Positions 34,821 to 44,900 of a stretch of 64,000 nt of DNA are shown here, piece by piece. A program made the translations under genes and the position numbers. The number at the start of each line of letters is the position of its first letter. Positions within the stretch are counted from its first letter, which is position 1. Origin of the DNA: Natrinema salaciae (lineage in GTDB: Archaea; Halobacteriota; Halobacteria; Halobacteriales; Natrialbaceae); NCBI RefSeq assembly GCF_900110865.1, contig NZ_FOFD01000002.1:821304-885303 (forward strand), given 5' to 3'. The notes below the pieces were generated by a model. The model was not told where the DNA came from, ran no database searches, and saw only the letters and a list, made by a program, of their open reading frames with translations.

Positions 34821-36346
34821 TGGCGGTCCTCGAGCTCCCCCAGTGGACGGCGCTCGCACCGGCCCTGATTCTGGCGGGGACGGCGCTCGTCCTCTTCCTG
34901 ATAGACAGCATCGATCCCCACTCGACGAACCGCACGCTGCTGGCCGGCACCGCGATCGTCGGCTCGCTCGCGTCGCTGGCCGTCGCGGTGTGGTACCTCG
35001 CCGCCGGCGTCGGCGCGACCGGAATCGAGAACTACGGCATCATCCAGATCATGGACGGCCAGTTCGTCGTCGACCAACTGGCGCTGTACTTCATGATCAT
35101 CATCGCGATCGTCACGGCCCTCGTCTCGGTGGCGAGCCACGACTACCTGCGCGATCACACCTACCAGGCCGAGTACTACTCGCTGGTCGTCCTCGCGGCG
35201 ACCGGCATGTCGATGATGGCGGCTTCGAACAGCCTCGTGACGATCTTCATCGCGCTCGAACTGACGAGCCTGCCGTCGTACGCGCTCGTGGCGATCCTGA
35301 AGGACAATCGCGGCAGCGTCGAGGCGGGCCTGAAGTACTTCCTGATCGGGGCCCTCTCCTCGGCGATCTTCGTCTACGGTGTCAGCCTGGTCTACGGTGC
35401 GACCGGCTCGCTGCAACTCACGGATATCGCAGCGAACCTCGGCGACGCCAGCGAGATGGGCGGCCTGCTTGGACTCGGCATTCTAATGCTGATCGGCGGA
35501 ATCGCGTTCAAGACCGCGAGCGTGCCCTTCCACTTCTGGGCTCCCGAGGCCTACGAGGGCGCGCCCGCGCCGATCTCGGCGTTTCTCTCTTCGGCCTCGA
35601 AGGCCGCCGGCTTCGTGCTCGCCTTCCGCGTGTTCACGACGGCGTTCCCGATCGACGCGACGACCGATGTGATCGGGGTCGACTGGACGCTGGCCTTCGT
35701 CATCCTCGCGATCGTCACGATGACGGTCGGAAACTTCGCGGCGGCGACCCAGGAGAACGTCAAGCGGATGCTCGCGTACTCCTCGATCGGTCACGCCGGC
35801 TACGTGCTGATCGGACTCGCGGCGCTCTCGGCCGAGGGCGGCGAACTCGTGATGGGCGCGGCCATGATGCACCTGCTGGTCTACGGCTTCATGAACACGG
35901 GTGCGTTCCTGTTCGTCGGCCTGGCGGAACACTGGGGCGTCGGCCGCACCTTCGAGGACTACAACGGCCTCTCGCAGCAGGCACCGTTCGCCTCCGCCGC
36001 GATGGCCATCTTCATGTTCAGCCTCGCGGGTCTCCCGCCCTTTGGCGGCTTCTGGAGCAAGTACTTCCTCTACACCGAGACGCTCAACGCGGCCGCGGAC
36101 AGCACGATACTGCTCGCCGTCGCCGCCGCGCTCGTGGTCAACAGCGTGCTCTCGCTGTACTACTACTCGCGGCTGGTCAAGGCGCTGTGGATCGAGGAGC
36201 CGATCCTCGACCGCGATCGCCTGACCCAGCCGACCGGCCTCTACGCGGCGATTATCGCCGCTGCAGTGATGACCGTCCTCATCCTCCCGGCGTTCGGTCC
36301 GATCGCCGACGCCGCCACCGAAGCGGCGGCCGCGGTCGTCGTCTGA
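34820..36346 (+). CDS. nuoN: Complex I subunit N (antiporter-like)
   Basis: 508 residues, about 14 helices. IFIALELTSLPSYALVAILK, KTASVPFHFWAPEAYEGAPA and ENVKRMLAYSSIGHAGYVLI are the NuoN counterparts of the Glu, Lys/His and Lys channel sites. The start shares its A with the nuoM stop (TGATG) and is preceded by GGAGGTGA at 34806-34813. It is the last gene of the operon; no nuoE, nuoF or nuoG is present, as in other haloarchaea. Confidence 0.94.
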   Translation: MAVLELPQWTALAPALILAGTALVLFLIDSIDPHSTNRTLLAGTAIVGSLASLAVAVWYLAAGVGATGIENYGIIQIMDGQFVVDQLALYFMIIIAIVTALVSVASHDYLRDHTYQAEYYSLVVLAATGMSMMAASNSLVTIFIALELTSLPSYALVAILKDNRGSVEAGLKYFLIGALSSAIFVYGVSLVYGATGSLQLTDIAANLGDASEMGGLLGLGILMLIGGIAFKTASVPFHFWAPEAYEGAPAPISAFLSSASKAAGFVLAFRVFTTAFPIDATTDVIGVDWTLAFVILAIVTMTVGNFAAATQENVKRMLAYSSIGHAGYVLIGLAALSAEGGELVMGAAMMHLLVYGFMNTGAFLFVGLAEHWGVGRTFEDYNGLSQQAPFASAAMAIFMFSLAGLPPFGGFWSKYFLYTETLNAAADSTILLAVAAALVVNSVLSLYYYSRLVKALWIEEPILDRDRLTQPTGLYAAIIAAAVMTVLILPAFGPIADAATEAAAAVVV

Positions 36347-36398
36347 GCCGGCGGGAGACCCGGTAGCTTTTACCCGTCGGGGTCGCAAGCCGCGACAA

Positions 36399-37895
36399 AT
36401 GGTTTTCCGGCTCGTGCTCGGCTGCGGGACCGTCTGCCGACAGGTCATAGAGCAACTCGCCGAGCGCGGCGGCCGACTCCTCGTCATCACCGACGACGAG
36501 AGCGTCGTCGAAACGCTGCGCGACGAGAGCGTACCGGCTCGCAGTGCCGACCCGACCGATCCCGACGCCATCGCGAACGTCGACCCCCCCGACGTGATCT
36601 TCGTCGCCAGCGACCGCACCGACGTCAACCAGGCCGCACTCGAGGTCGCGCGCGAGCGATTCCCTGCGGCGTCGATCGCGGCTTATCTGGGTGGCAACGC
36701 GACGGCGGCAGACCGCGGCAAGTTCGAAGCACTCGCGGATCACGTCGTCGATCCGGCGACCGCCATGGCCGATCGCGTACTCGAGGGGACGGCGAGTCCG
36801 TCGGCCGAAACGGCCATCGAGCTCGGGCAGTATCTCACGGGTATCGACGGGCGGCTGGCAGTCGTGGCTCACGACAATCCCGATCCGGACGCGATCGCGA
36901 GCGCGGTCGCACTCGTCGACATCGCGAACGCCGTCGGCGTCGACGCGGACGCCTGTTACTTCGGTGACATCTCGCACCAGGAGAACCGGGCGATGGTCAA
37001 CTTGCTCGATCTGGACCTCCGAAACCTGCACCGTGACGATTCGCTCGAGGAGTACGCCGCCTTCGCGCTGGTCGACCACTCTCGACCCGGGGTCAACGAT
37101 CAGCTCCCGACGAACCTCCACGTCGACGTCGTCATCGACCACCATCCGCCCCGCGGACCGGTTCCCGGCGAGTTCGTCGACCTGCGCCAGCAGGCGGGCG
37201 CGACCAGCACGGTGCTGACCGAGTACCTCGAGCGGTTCGGTCTCGACATCGACCCGGTGACGGCGACGGCGCTGCTGTACGGGATCCGGGTCGATACGAA
37301 CGATTTCAGCCGGGAGGTGTCACCCGCCGATTTCCGGGCCGCGTCGGTGCTGTGGCCCCGGGTCGACGCGTCGATCCTGGCGCAGATCGAACAGCCCTCG
37401 CTCGAGGGCGAGACCCTCGAGACGATCGCTCGAGCGATCAAAAACCGGGTCCAGCGGGATTCGGTCGCCGTCGCCAGCGTCGGACGGATCGGCAACCGCG
37501 ACGCGTTGCCCCAGGCGGCCGACCAGTTGCTCGCGATGGAGGGGATCGAGACGACGCTCGTCTTCGGGTTCGCCAGGGAGATGGTGTTCCTGTCGGCCCG
37601 GTCCCGTGCCGGCGCGGTCGATCTCGGCGAGACGCTCCGGGACGCGTTCAACCGGATCGGCAGCGCCGGCGGCCACGCCGATATGGCCGGCGCACAGCTC
37701 GAGATCGGCATTCTGGGCAGCGCGGACGACGAGGAGGAGGTCGAGTCGATCGTCAGCGTAGTCGAAGAGGTCATCACGAACCGGTTCTTCGAGGCGCTCG
37801 AGACGCGGCCGGGCGTCCCGGTCGGCGCCTACACCCAGACCAGCGAGTGGTTGTTCACGCAGCGCGGCGACCGAGAGGACGGCGAATCGGCGTGA
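36399..37895 (+). CDS. DHH-family phosphoesterase with N-terminal TrkA-N-like domain
   Basis: 498 residues. Residues 1-130 form a Rossmann domain (FRLVLGCGTVCRQVIEQLAE, then ITDDESVVETL) like TrkA-N. From about 145 the DHH domain follows, with VVAHDNPDPDAIASAVAL and VVIDHHPPRGPVPGEF, then a C-terminal DHHA1 domain with IGSAGGHADMAG. The metal-binding DHH residues are intact. Family members cleave phosphodiesters such as short oligonucleotides or cyclic dinucleotides. The fusion suggests control by a nucleotide bound to the N-domain; substrate not known. Confidence 0.85.
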   Translation: MVFRLVLGCGTVCRQVIEQLAERGGRLLVITDDESVVETLRDESVPARSADPTDPDAIANVDPPDVIFVASDRTDVNQAALEVARERFPAASIAAYLGGNATAADRGKFEALADHVVDPATAMADRVLEGTASPSAETAIELGQYLTGIDGRLAVVAHDNPDPDAIASAVALVDIANAVGVDADACYFGDISHQENRAMVNLLDLDLRNLHRDDSLEEYAAFALVDHSRPGVNDQLPTNLHVDVVIDHHPPRGPVPGEFVDLRQQAGATSTVLTEYLERFGLDIDPVTATALLYGIRVDTNDFSREVSPADFRAASVLWPRVDASILAQIEQPSLEGETLETIARAIKNRVQRDSVAVASVGRIGNRDALPQAADQLLAMEGIETTLVFGFAREMVFLSARSRAGAVDLGETLRDAFNRIGSAGGHADMAGAQLEIGILGSADDEEEVESIVSVVEEVITNRFFEALETRPGVPVGAYTQTSEWLFTQRGDREDGESA

Positions 37896-37966
37896 CCGCT
37901 CGCCGGGTCGGTGCCGAGAGCGCGCGGAAGCCAGTACTTTTGCGCACGGCACCCGTGTGTCCGCCC

Positions 37967-38788
37967 ATGGAGGTCGCGTCGGAACGGACGAAACCCCAGG
38001 TCAAAGACTACATGACGCGCGACGTGGCGACGGTGTCGCCCGACGAAACTGTCGGCGAGGTCGCGACGCGGATCGCCGAGAGCGAGGAGCACAGCGGGTT
38101 CCCCGTCTGTGAGCGACGACGCGTCGAGGGCTTCATCAGCGCCCGCGATCTGTTGCTCGCGGACGACGGCGATCCGATCTTCAAGGTGATGGCGACGGAC
38201 CTGCTGGTCGCCCACCCCGACATGAAAGTGACCGACGCCGCGCGCGTCATCCTCCGATCGGGCATCCAGAAGCTCCCCGTCGTCGACGACGCGGGCAACC
38301 TCGTGGGGATCATCTCCAACGCCGACGTCATCCGCAGTCAGAACGAACCCGCGACCACCGAGAAGGTCGGCAAGCTGATGCGAACCCTGGAGCAGATCCA
38401 CGACATCGAGTTGACGGAGGAGCGCCGGACGGTCCCGCTCTCGGAGCTCACGCCCACGCAAGGCCGGGTCTACGCCGACGAACTCGAGGGGCGACGGTAC
38501 GAACTCGAGCGCGGGCTGGCCGAGCCGCTGGTGGTCATCGACAACGGCGGCACCCTCCTGCTGGCGGACGGCCACCACCGCGTGCTCGCGGCCGACCGGC
38601 TGCGGATCGACGAGATGGACGCCTACGTCATCGTCATCGACCACGAGATCGACCTCGGAATGGCGCGCACGGCAGAGAAAGAGGGCCTCGAGCGCATCGA
38701 CGACATCGACGTCGTCGACTACGCGCGACACCCACTCGTCCAGACGACGAAGCGACTGCAGTCCGACGGCGGCAGCGAGGCGGAGTAG
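37967..38788 (+). CDS. CBS-pair protein with ParB/SerK-like domain
   Basis: 273 residues. Two CBS motifs span about 10-125 (VKDYMTRDVATVSPDETVGE and LVAHPDMKVTDAARVILRSG with QKLPVVDDAGNLVGII). Residues about 150-235 resemble the ParB/sulfiredoxin fold, with a LLADGHHRVLAADRL motif. Known background: the archaeal ADP-dependent serine kinase SerK belongs to this fold and has a similar DGHHR motif, so a small-molecule kinase regulated by an adenosine nucleotide on the CBS pair is possible. A DNA-partition role is less likely because no HTH is seen. Confidence 0.65.
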   Translation: MEVASERTKPQVKDYMTRDVATVSPDETVGEVATRIAESEEHSGFPVCERRRVEGFISARDLLLADDGDPIFKVMATDLLVAHPDMKVTDAARVILRSGIQKLPVVDDAGNLVGIISNADVIRSQNEPATTEKVGKLMRTLEQIHDIELTEERRTVPLSELTPTQGRVYADELEGRRYELERGLAEPLVVIDNGGTLLLADGHHRVLAADRLRIDEMDAYVIVIDHEIDLGMARTAEKEGLERIDDIDVVDYARHPLVQTTKRLQSDGGSEAE

Positions 38789-38901
38789 GGAACGGGACGA
38801 TCTCGACCAGTGCAAGCGGGTTCTCACAGTCGCTATCGACGAACAGTCACCGCTATCGATTGCTGGTGACCGTTTTCCGTGTCCGCGCAGTACCTCGTTC
38901 G

Positions 38902-39642
38902 ATGACTGAATCACGCACGCCCGACCGCGTCCTCGTCGCCGGTGCCAGCGGGGCGACCGGCGAGGAGTTGCTCTCCGCCCTTCGGCCGACCGACCTCTCC
39001 GTTCGCGCGACCACCCGCTCGTACGCGAGCGTCGACACGCTCGAGCGACACGGTGCGGAGGAGGTGGCCGTCGTCGATTTCTTCGAGTCGGCCGACGCGG
39101 TCGCCGCCGTCGAGGGCTGTGACATCGTCTACTGCACGCTCGGAACGCCGCCGTCGGTGCGACACACGACCGGCGGGAAGCTGGTCGACCGGACCGGCGT
39201 CATCAATCTGATTACCGCCGCCGTGGCGACGGACGTCTCCTACTTCGTTTTCGAGAGCGCGATCGGCGTCGGGAACTCGAAAGCGGGGATGTCGCTGCCG
39301 GCTCGGCTCGTGCTTCGGGGCTCGTTGCGAGCGAAACGGGATGCGGAGGCGTCGCTGCGCCGATCGGGGCTCGAATACACGATCGTCCGTCCCGGAAAAC
39401 TGACGAACGACCCGCCGTGCGGCGAGATCGTCGTCGGCGAGGGCGGCAACTCCGTCTCGGGGTCGATCCCGCGAGCCGACGTGGCGCGTGTGATGGCGGC
39501 CGCGCCGTTCACGCCCGCCGCGCGCAATCGGACGCTCGAGGTCGTCAGCCGCGACGGATTGTCGGGACCGCCGAACCACCGCGTCGATATCGACTGGGCC
39601 GACGACCGCCTGATGGCGGGGCACGAACGACGGGAGGTGTAG
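38902..39642 (+). CDS. NAD(P)-binding protein of the atypical SDR/NmrA-like group
   Basis: 246 residues. The nucleotide-binding loop VLVAGASGATGEELLSALR at the N-terminus and the SGLEYTIVRPGKLTNDP segment match the NAD(P)H-binding/NmrA-like sugar-epimerase-type family. The SDR Tyr-xxx-Lys catalytic motif is not evident, so it may sense redox state or act on an unknown substrate. The start at 38902 gives the Rossmann fold at the usual distance; the 14 residues encoded upstream look non-native. Confidence 0.75.
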   Translation: MTESRTPDRVLVAGASGATGEELLSALRPTDLSVRATTRSYASVDTLERHGAEEVAVVDFFESADAVAAVEGCDIVYCTLGTPPSVRHTTGGKLVDRTGVINLITAAVATDVSYFVFESAIGVGNSKAGMSLPARLVLRGSLRAKRDAEASLRRSGLEYTIVRPGKLTNDPPCGEIVVGEGGNSVSGSIPRADVARVMAAAPFTPAARNRTLEVVSRDGLSGPPNHRVDIDWADDRLMAGHERREV

Positions 39643-39724
39643 CCGCGCCGATCGAATCGAGCGTCTTTTCAGTTCGATCGATCCTCCCCGAACCTTCATT
39701 GCGACGTCGGCAAATATTACGACC

Positions 39725-41425
39725 ATGTACGACGACGAGGATCTCGAGGAGATCCGCGAGTCCGGCGAGCAGTGGGAGACGGAGACGCTCGAGCCGACCC
39801 TCGAGCGACGCGGCGAGCGTCGAGAGCGGTTCGCGACCGTGTCGAACCACGAGGTCGATCGGCTCTACACCCCCACCGACGTCGGCGATCTCGACTACCT
39901 CGAAGATCTGGGATTCCCGGGCGAAGAACCCTACACCCGCGGCCCCTATCCCACGATGTACCGCGGTCGGACGTGGACGATGCGTCAGTTCGCCGGCTTC
40001 GGCACCGCCGAAGAGACCAACGAACGGTTTCACTACCTGATCGACGAGGGGCAGACCGGGCTCTCGGTAGCCTTCGACATGCCCTCGTTGATGGGGCTCG
40101 ACTCGGACGACCCCATGAGCGAGGGCGAGATCGGGAAGGAGGGCGTCGCGGTCGACACGCTCCGAGACATGGAGATCCTCTTCGACGGGATCGACCTCGC
40201 GGAGATCTCGACGTCCTTTACGATCAACCCGTCGGCACCGGTGATCTACGCGATGTACGTCGCGCTGGCGGATCAGCGGGGCGTTCCCCGTGCGAAGCTC
40301 CGCGGGACCCTCCAGAACGACATGTTCAAGGAGTTCATCGCCCAGAAGGAGTGGGTGATCCCGCCGGAGCCGTCGCTCGACCTCGTGACCGACGTCCTCG
40401 AGTTCAGTACGGACGAAACCCCGAGGTTTCACCCGATCTCGGTATCGGGCTATCACATCCGCGAGGCGGGTTCGACCGCGGTTCAGGAGCTGGCGTTTAC
40501 CCTCGCGGACGGCTTCGGCTACGTCGAGGACGCGAGGGAGCGCGGACTCGCGGTCGACGAGTTCGCGCCGCGTCTGTCCTTTTTCTTCAACTGTCACAAC
40601 TCCTTCTTCGAGGAGATCGCGAAGTTCCGGGCGGCACGCCGCATCTACGCGCGGGTGATGGACGACTGGTACGGTGCCGAGGCCGACGCGTCGAAACGGC
40701 TCAAGTTCCACACGCAGACGGCCGGCCAGTCGCTGACGGCCCAGCAGCCGCTGAACAACGTCGCTCGGGTGACGATTCAGGCGCTCGCCGGCGTCCTCGG
40801 CGGCACCCAGTCGCTGCACACGAACAGCTTCGACGAGGCGCTGGCGCTGCCGAGCGAGAAGGCAGTTCGGGTCGCGCTCCGTACCCAGCAGATCATCGCC
40901 GAGGAGTCCGGCGCGGCGGACATCGTCGACCCCATGGGCGGCTCCTTCGCCGTCGAGACGCTCACCAACGAGATCGAGGAGCGAACGATGCGCTACCTCG
41001 AGGAGATCCGATCGATGGGCGACGGCTCGGTCCGCGACGGCATTCTCACCGGCATCCGGGAGGGGTACTTCCACCGAGAGATTCAGGACGCTTCCTACGA
41101 GTACCAGGAACGCGTCGAACGCGGCGAGGAAGTCGTCGTCGGCGTCAACGAGTTCACGATCGAGGAAGACACCAGCCCCGACATCCTGCAGATCGACGAG
41201 ACCACGGCGGACCGCCAGCTCGGACGGCTCGAGGACGTGAAAGCCGAGCGGGACGACGCGGCGGTCGCGGACGCGCTCGAGGCGCTGCGTGAGGCCAGCG
41301 AACGCGGCGAGAACACGATGCCGTACATCGTCGACGCGGTGAAAGCCTACGCGACGATGGGCGAGATCATGGGCGTCTTCGAGGAGCAACACGGCGCGTA
41401 CAGCGAGAGCCTCGGACTAGCCTGA
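39725..41425 (+). CDS. Methylmalonyl-CoA mutase large (catalytic) subunit
   Basis: 566 residues. PYTRGPYPTMYRGRTWTMRQ with FAGFGTAEETN, then TGLSVAFDMPSLMGLDSDDP, HPISVSGYHIREAGSTA and LAGVLGGTQSLHTNSFDEAL are hallmarks of the TIM-barrel substrate domain. The B12-binding domain is absent, so it needs a separate small subunit, the usual archaeal layout. It converts methylmalonyl-CoA and succinyl-CoA into each other. No partner gene is in the window. Confidence 0.92.
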   Translation: MYDDEDLEEIRESGEQWETETLEPTLERRGERRERFATVSNHEVDRLYTPTDVGDLDYLEDLGFPGEEPYTRGPYPTMYRGRTWTMRQFAGFGTAEETNERFHYLIDEGQTGLSVAFDMPSLMGLDSDDPMSEGEIGKEGVAVDTLRDMEILFDGIDLAEISTSFTINPSAPVIYAMYVALADQRGVPRAKLRGTLQNDMFKEFIAQKEWVIPPEPSLDLVTDVLEFSTDETPRFHPISVSGYHIREAGSTAVQELAFTLADGFGYVEDARERGLAVDEFAPRLSFFFNCHNSFFEEIAKFRAARRIYARVMDDWYGAEADASKRLKFHTQTAGQSLTAQQPLNNVARVTIQALAGVLGGTQSLHTNSFDEALALPSEKAVRVALRTQQIIAEESGAADIVDPMGGSFAVETLTNEIEERTMRYLEEIRSMGDGSVRDGILTGIREGYFHREIQDASYEYQERVERGEEVVVGVNEFTIEEDTSPDILQIDETTADRQLGRLEDVKAERDDAAVADALEALREASERGENTMPYIVDAVKAYATMGEIMGVFEEQHGAYSESLGLA

Positions 41426-41446
41426 CGGCCGTCAGTCGTGGCCCGG

Positions 41447-41713
41447 TCACATGGCATCGTCGTCGAACCGGGAGAGAATGCCGACGACGAGGCCGAACGG
41501 TATCAGCAGCGCTCCCACGGCGACGGCCCCGTAGACGGCGAGCGTGAGCGGTGAGACCGGGACTGCGACCCCGAGGACCGTAATCTCCTCGAGTCCGGTT
41601 CGGGCGGGTAGCGTCGCGCCGAGCAGCGCGCCGAACGCGGCGGTCGCGGCGACCAGCGCGAGTCCGAGACCGATGACAGCGTTTCGCCCCGTAATGGTAC
41701 GATCGCCGAACAC
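41447..41713 (-). CDS. Small two-helix membrane protein
   Basis: 88 residues. Two hydrophobic segments (VIGLGLALVAATAAFGALLG and TLAVYGAVAVGALLIPFGLV, the latter continuing VGIL) flank a short loop, and the end is acidic (SRFDDDAM). It appears to be a haloarchaeal hypothetical; I cannot assign a function. It lies tail-to-tail with the mutase gene, 21 bp away. Confidence 0.55.
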   Translation of the reverse strand: MFGDRTITGRNAVIGLGLALVAATAAFGALLGATLPARTGLEEITVLGVAVPVSPLTLAVYGAVAVGALLIPFGLVVGILSRFDDDAM

Positions 41714-41922
41714 ACGGTTCGTACACCCTCCCTGTGGAAGGGCCTTCCGTCCGAGTCTGTGACGGAATCGTTGCGAGGGTCCGAACCTACATCAGCGATG
41801 TCGGCGGACAGCATCTGTGACAGCAATTCCAAGTTATTTCATTGAATAAAACAGTTCCTGAGTCGGTAAAATAGTATATATTCAAACGGTAATAATTACG
41901 AGCATGTTGTATATGCGGACGC

Positions 41923-44900
41923 ATGTCACAGGATTCCGACGCCGACGAAGCGGACGGAAACGAGCGGACTGGCGGGAGTCGTTCAGCACTCGGTCGACGC
42001 GAGTACCTGAAGTTCGGCGGGGCGAGCGTCGGTGCGTCGATGTTCGCGATCGAAACCGGGATAACTCGGGCAGCCGCGAACTCTCACGAGACTGTTCGGG
42101 TGGACGAGGAAGACGCGATCGACGAGAACGGCGATCTAGCCGCTGAACTCGATCAGTACATAAACGACCTTGGTACCCTCAACCACGAATTCGTGATTCC
42201 AAGTGGGACATACACGTGGAATACTCGGTTAGATGTACCTGATGGCGAATTTTTCGGGCTTGTTGGCGAGGATCCGAATCGGGTAACATTCAAAGTACGC
42301 CAACAGATCGGCTGGGCTCTGCGTCCCGGTGTCAATGGTTCGCTCAAGGAATTTCAGCTCCGTAACATTACCGTGGACATTGACGGCACTGCCCCCGACG
42401 GCTACGAAGTTGATGTCGGACTGATTAACGCTCGACCCGACGGAGGATTAATCGAGAACGTCCATCTCGTCGGGCGACGGTATCGTTGGCAGGACGGACC
42501 TGGTGGGGGGACTGTCGGGCCACGGCACACCTTCCTCATCGAACTCGCCGACCCTGACGGTGAGATGACCGTTCGGGACTGTGAGATGCGCGATGGCGGA
42601 GTGACAGTCGGTCGCGGTGAACATACGGAGCACGCCATTGGCTTCGCAGCGGACCCACCACATCAGGGGAGAACGGTCTGGGAGAACTGCACGGTCGAAG
42701 ACTTCGTGGATAACGGGTTTTACATAGCGAACTCTCCCCACGGTGTCAACGAACTCCACAACTGCACGGCGATCAACAATCAGGGGACGAATATCCGTCT
42801 TGGCCGAAACGATTCGGCCTACAACTGTGATATTATCCTTGATGACATGGTTGGTCGGGAAAATCCCGGGCATGCGATCTGGGGACACGAAAGCGCGGAG
42901 AGCGATATAAGCGATCCCGCACCGTACTTTGAGGATATTACAGTTGACGCTTCCGAGTTGTACGGATTCATTATCCAGGGTGGAAGTTACTCGACTACTG
43001 GACTTCGCGTTAATGGACTTTCGGTCAATATCGGGGCAAACAGTCACAGTGAATCGAACTTCGCTCGATTTCGGGATAACTCAAATACGTATCAGGATAT
43101 CGTCATAGAGAACTTTGATGTTATGGACGAACTCGACGGACCGTGGACAAGAATCTCTATAAAGCGACCACGGGTCTCACTGCGAAACGGGACGTACAAC
43201 AACATCGGTTCGTCAGATAGACTAATTTACACGAACAGTAACAGTGACTATCTGGAGGTCGACAGCGTCAGGTTCGAACTCCACAACGGCGGCGACGCGA
43301 TAGAATTGAACGGGGCTGATTTCACGATGATCGACACCGACATCGTCGGTCACGGTCCCACTGCCGGGCTGCGAGCTGGCAGCTACTTCGAGCGGGAAAG
43401 TATGACCGTCGCCGGCAACGTCTTCGAAAACGTCGAACTTCGCGACTACACGGACTACGACGATCTCACACTGTCGGACTTCGAGGGCGACCCGAGAACG
43501 AACGATGGCATCATCGACGACTTCGAACGGGAGGAACTGACCGAGTACTCGTTTGACGATGAGGCGAGCCTGTCGGATGCGGCGGCGCGGAACGGAATGC
43601 ACGGGCTCGACTTGGACGGCAACAGCAATACCTCGGGTGCCGTCCGTTCCGATTCCGGGCTGGGAACCTACCCCGGCCCCGACGACATCTGGGAGTTCTG
43701 GTGGAATCCCCAGACGACGAACCAGAATTTCAACGTCAACTTCGCGCTTCAGTCCGGCGATCTGACCGAGGGGTTCCGCGTCAACGTCAGTCTCGACGAT
43801 TCGAACCAACTGATCTCGTTCCAGGAACGCGGCTCGAGCGGCGACACCTACCTCGGACAGGCCGACCTCGATATCCAGACCGACACCTGGTACCGGACGA
43901 TCGTCGACGGCTCCCGATCCGACGGCTGGAGCGTTCACGTCGACACCGGCGAGGGATCGTCGGTCGTCGGCGAGTTCGAGACGGACGCTACGCAGTATAC
44001 ACAGTACGGCACGTCGGGCATCGCCTACTGGATCAGCGGCGCGGACCGGGTGTACCTCGACGATATCGCGACTCGCGACACGAACCCGCTGAACGAGGAG
44101 GAAACACCGGGAACCGTCGTCGACGACTTCGAGGACGGCTCGCTGAGCGAGTACACCGTCTCAGGAGCCGACGGGACGACCGCGTCGGATACCGCGGCGT
44201 TCAGAGGAAGCTACGGGCTGGAGCTAGACGGCCCCAGCGGTGGTTCGGGAACCATCCGCTCCGATTCCGGGCTGAACGCCTATCCCGGACAGAACGACAA
44301 GTGGGAGTTCTGGTGGAATCCCCAGACTGAGAGCGAATTCTTCAGGGTCACCTTCGCCATCCAGTCCGACGACCGGTCGGAATCGCTCCGCCTTGTTACG
44401 AGACTCGACAGCTCGACCCAGTACGTCCAGTTACAGGAGCGCGGAACGAACGGCGACAACTATCTCGGTCACGCCGATCTCGACCTCGCACCGGGGACGT
44501 GGTACCGCACGGTCGTCGACGGAACGGGGGCCGACGACTGGACCATTTCCGTCGACACCGGCGAGGGAACCGCGACAGTTGGCGAGTTCACCTCCGAGCC
44601 GACCCAGTACACCTGGTACGATCGATCGGGCATCGCCTACTGGATCAGCGGCACGGATCACGTCTACCTCGACGACGTCACGATCCGAACGGAGGGTGAG
44701 CCCAGTGACGACAAGCCGACCCTCGTCGTCGACGACTTCGAGGACGGCGATCTCGCGGAGTGGACGATCCCGTCGCAGACAGGAACGGTCGATACCGTTA
44801 CGGACAGCTACGACGGATCGTACGCGTTGCGGTGTTACGACGACGGGCTCACCCAGGCGTACGCGAACGAGTCGAACAGTCCGTCAGTCGACTACGTCCC

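Noticed and set aside
33276..34859. 527-codon minus-strand frame over nuoM
   Set aside because: Asp/Arg/His-rich antisense of a membrane protein gene, a typical high-GC artefact.
41890..41912. TAATAATTACG before the large beta-helix gene as another copy of the shared element
   Set aside because: Only the TAATAA part fits; the GYTTAWC half is missing at the required spacing.
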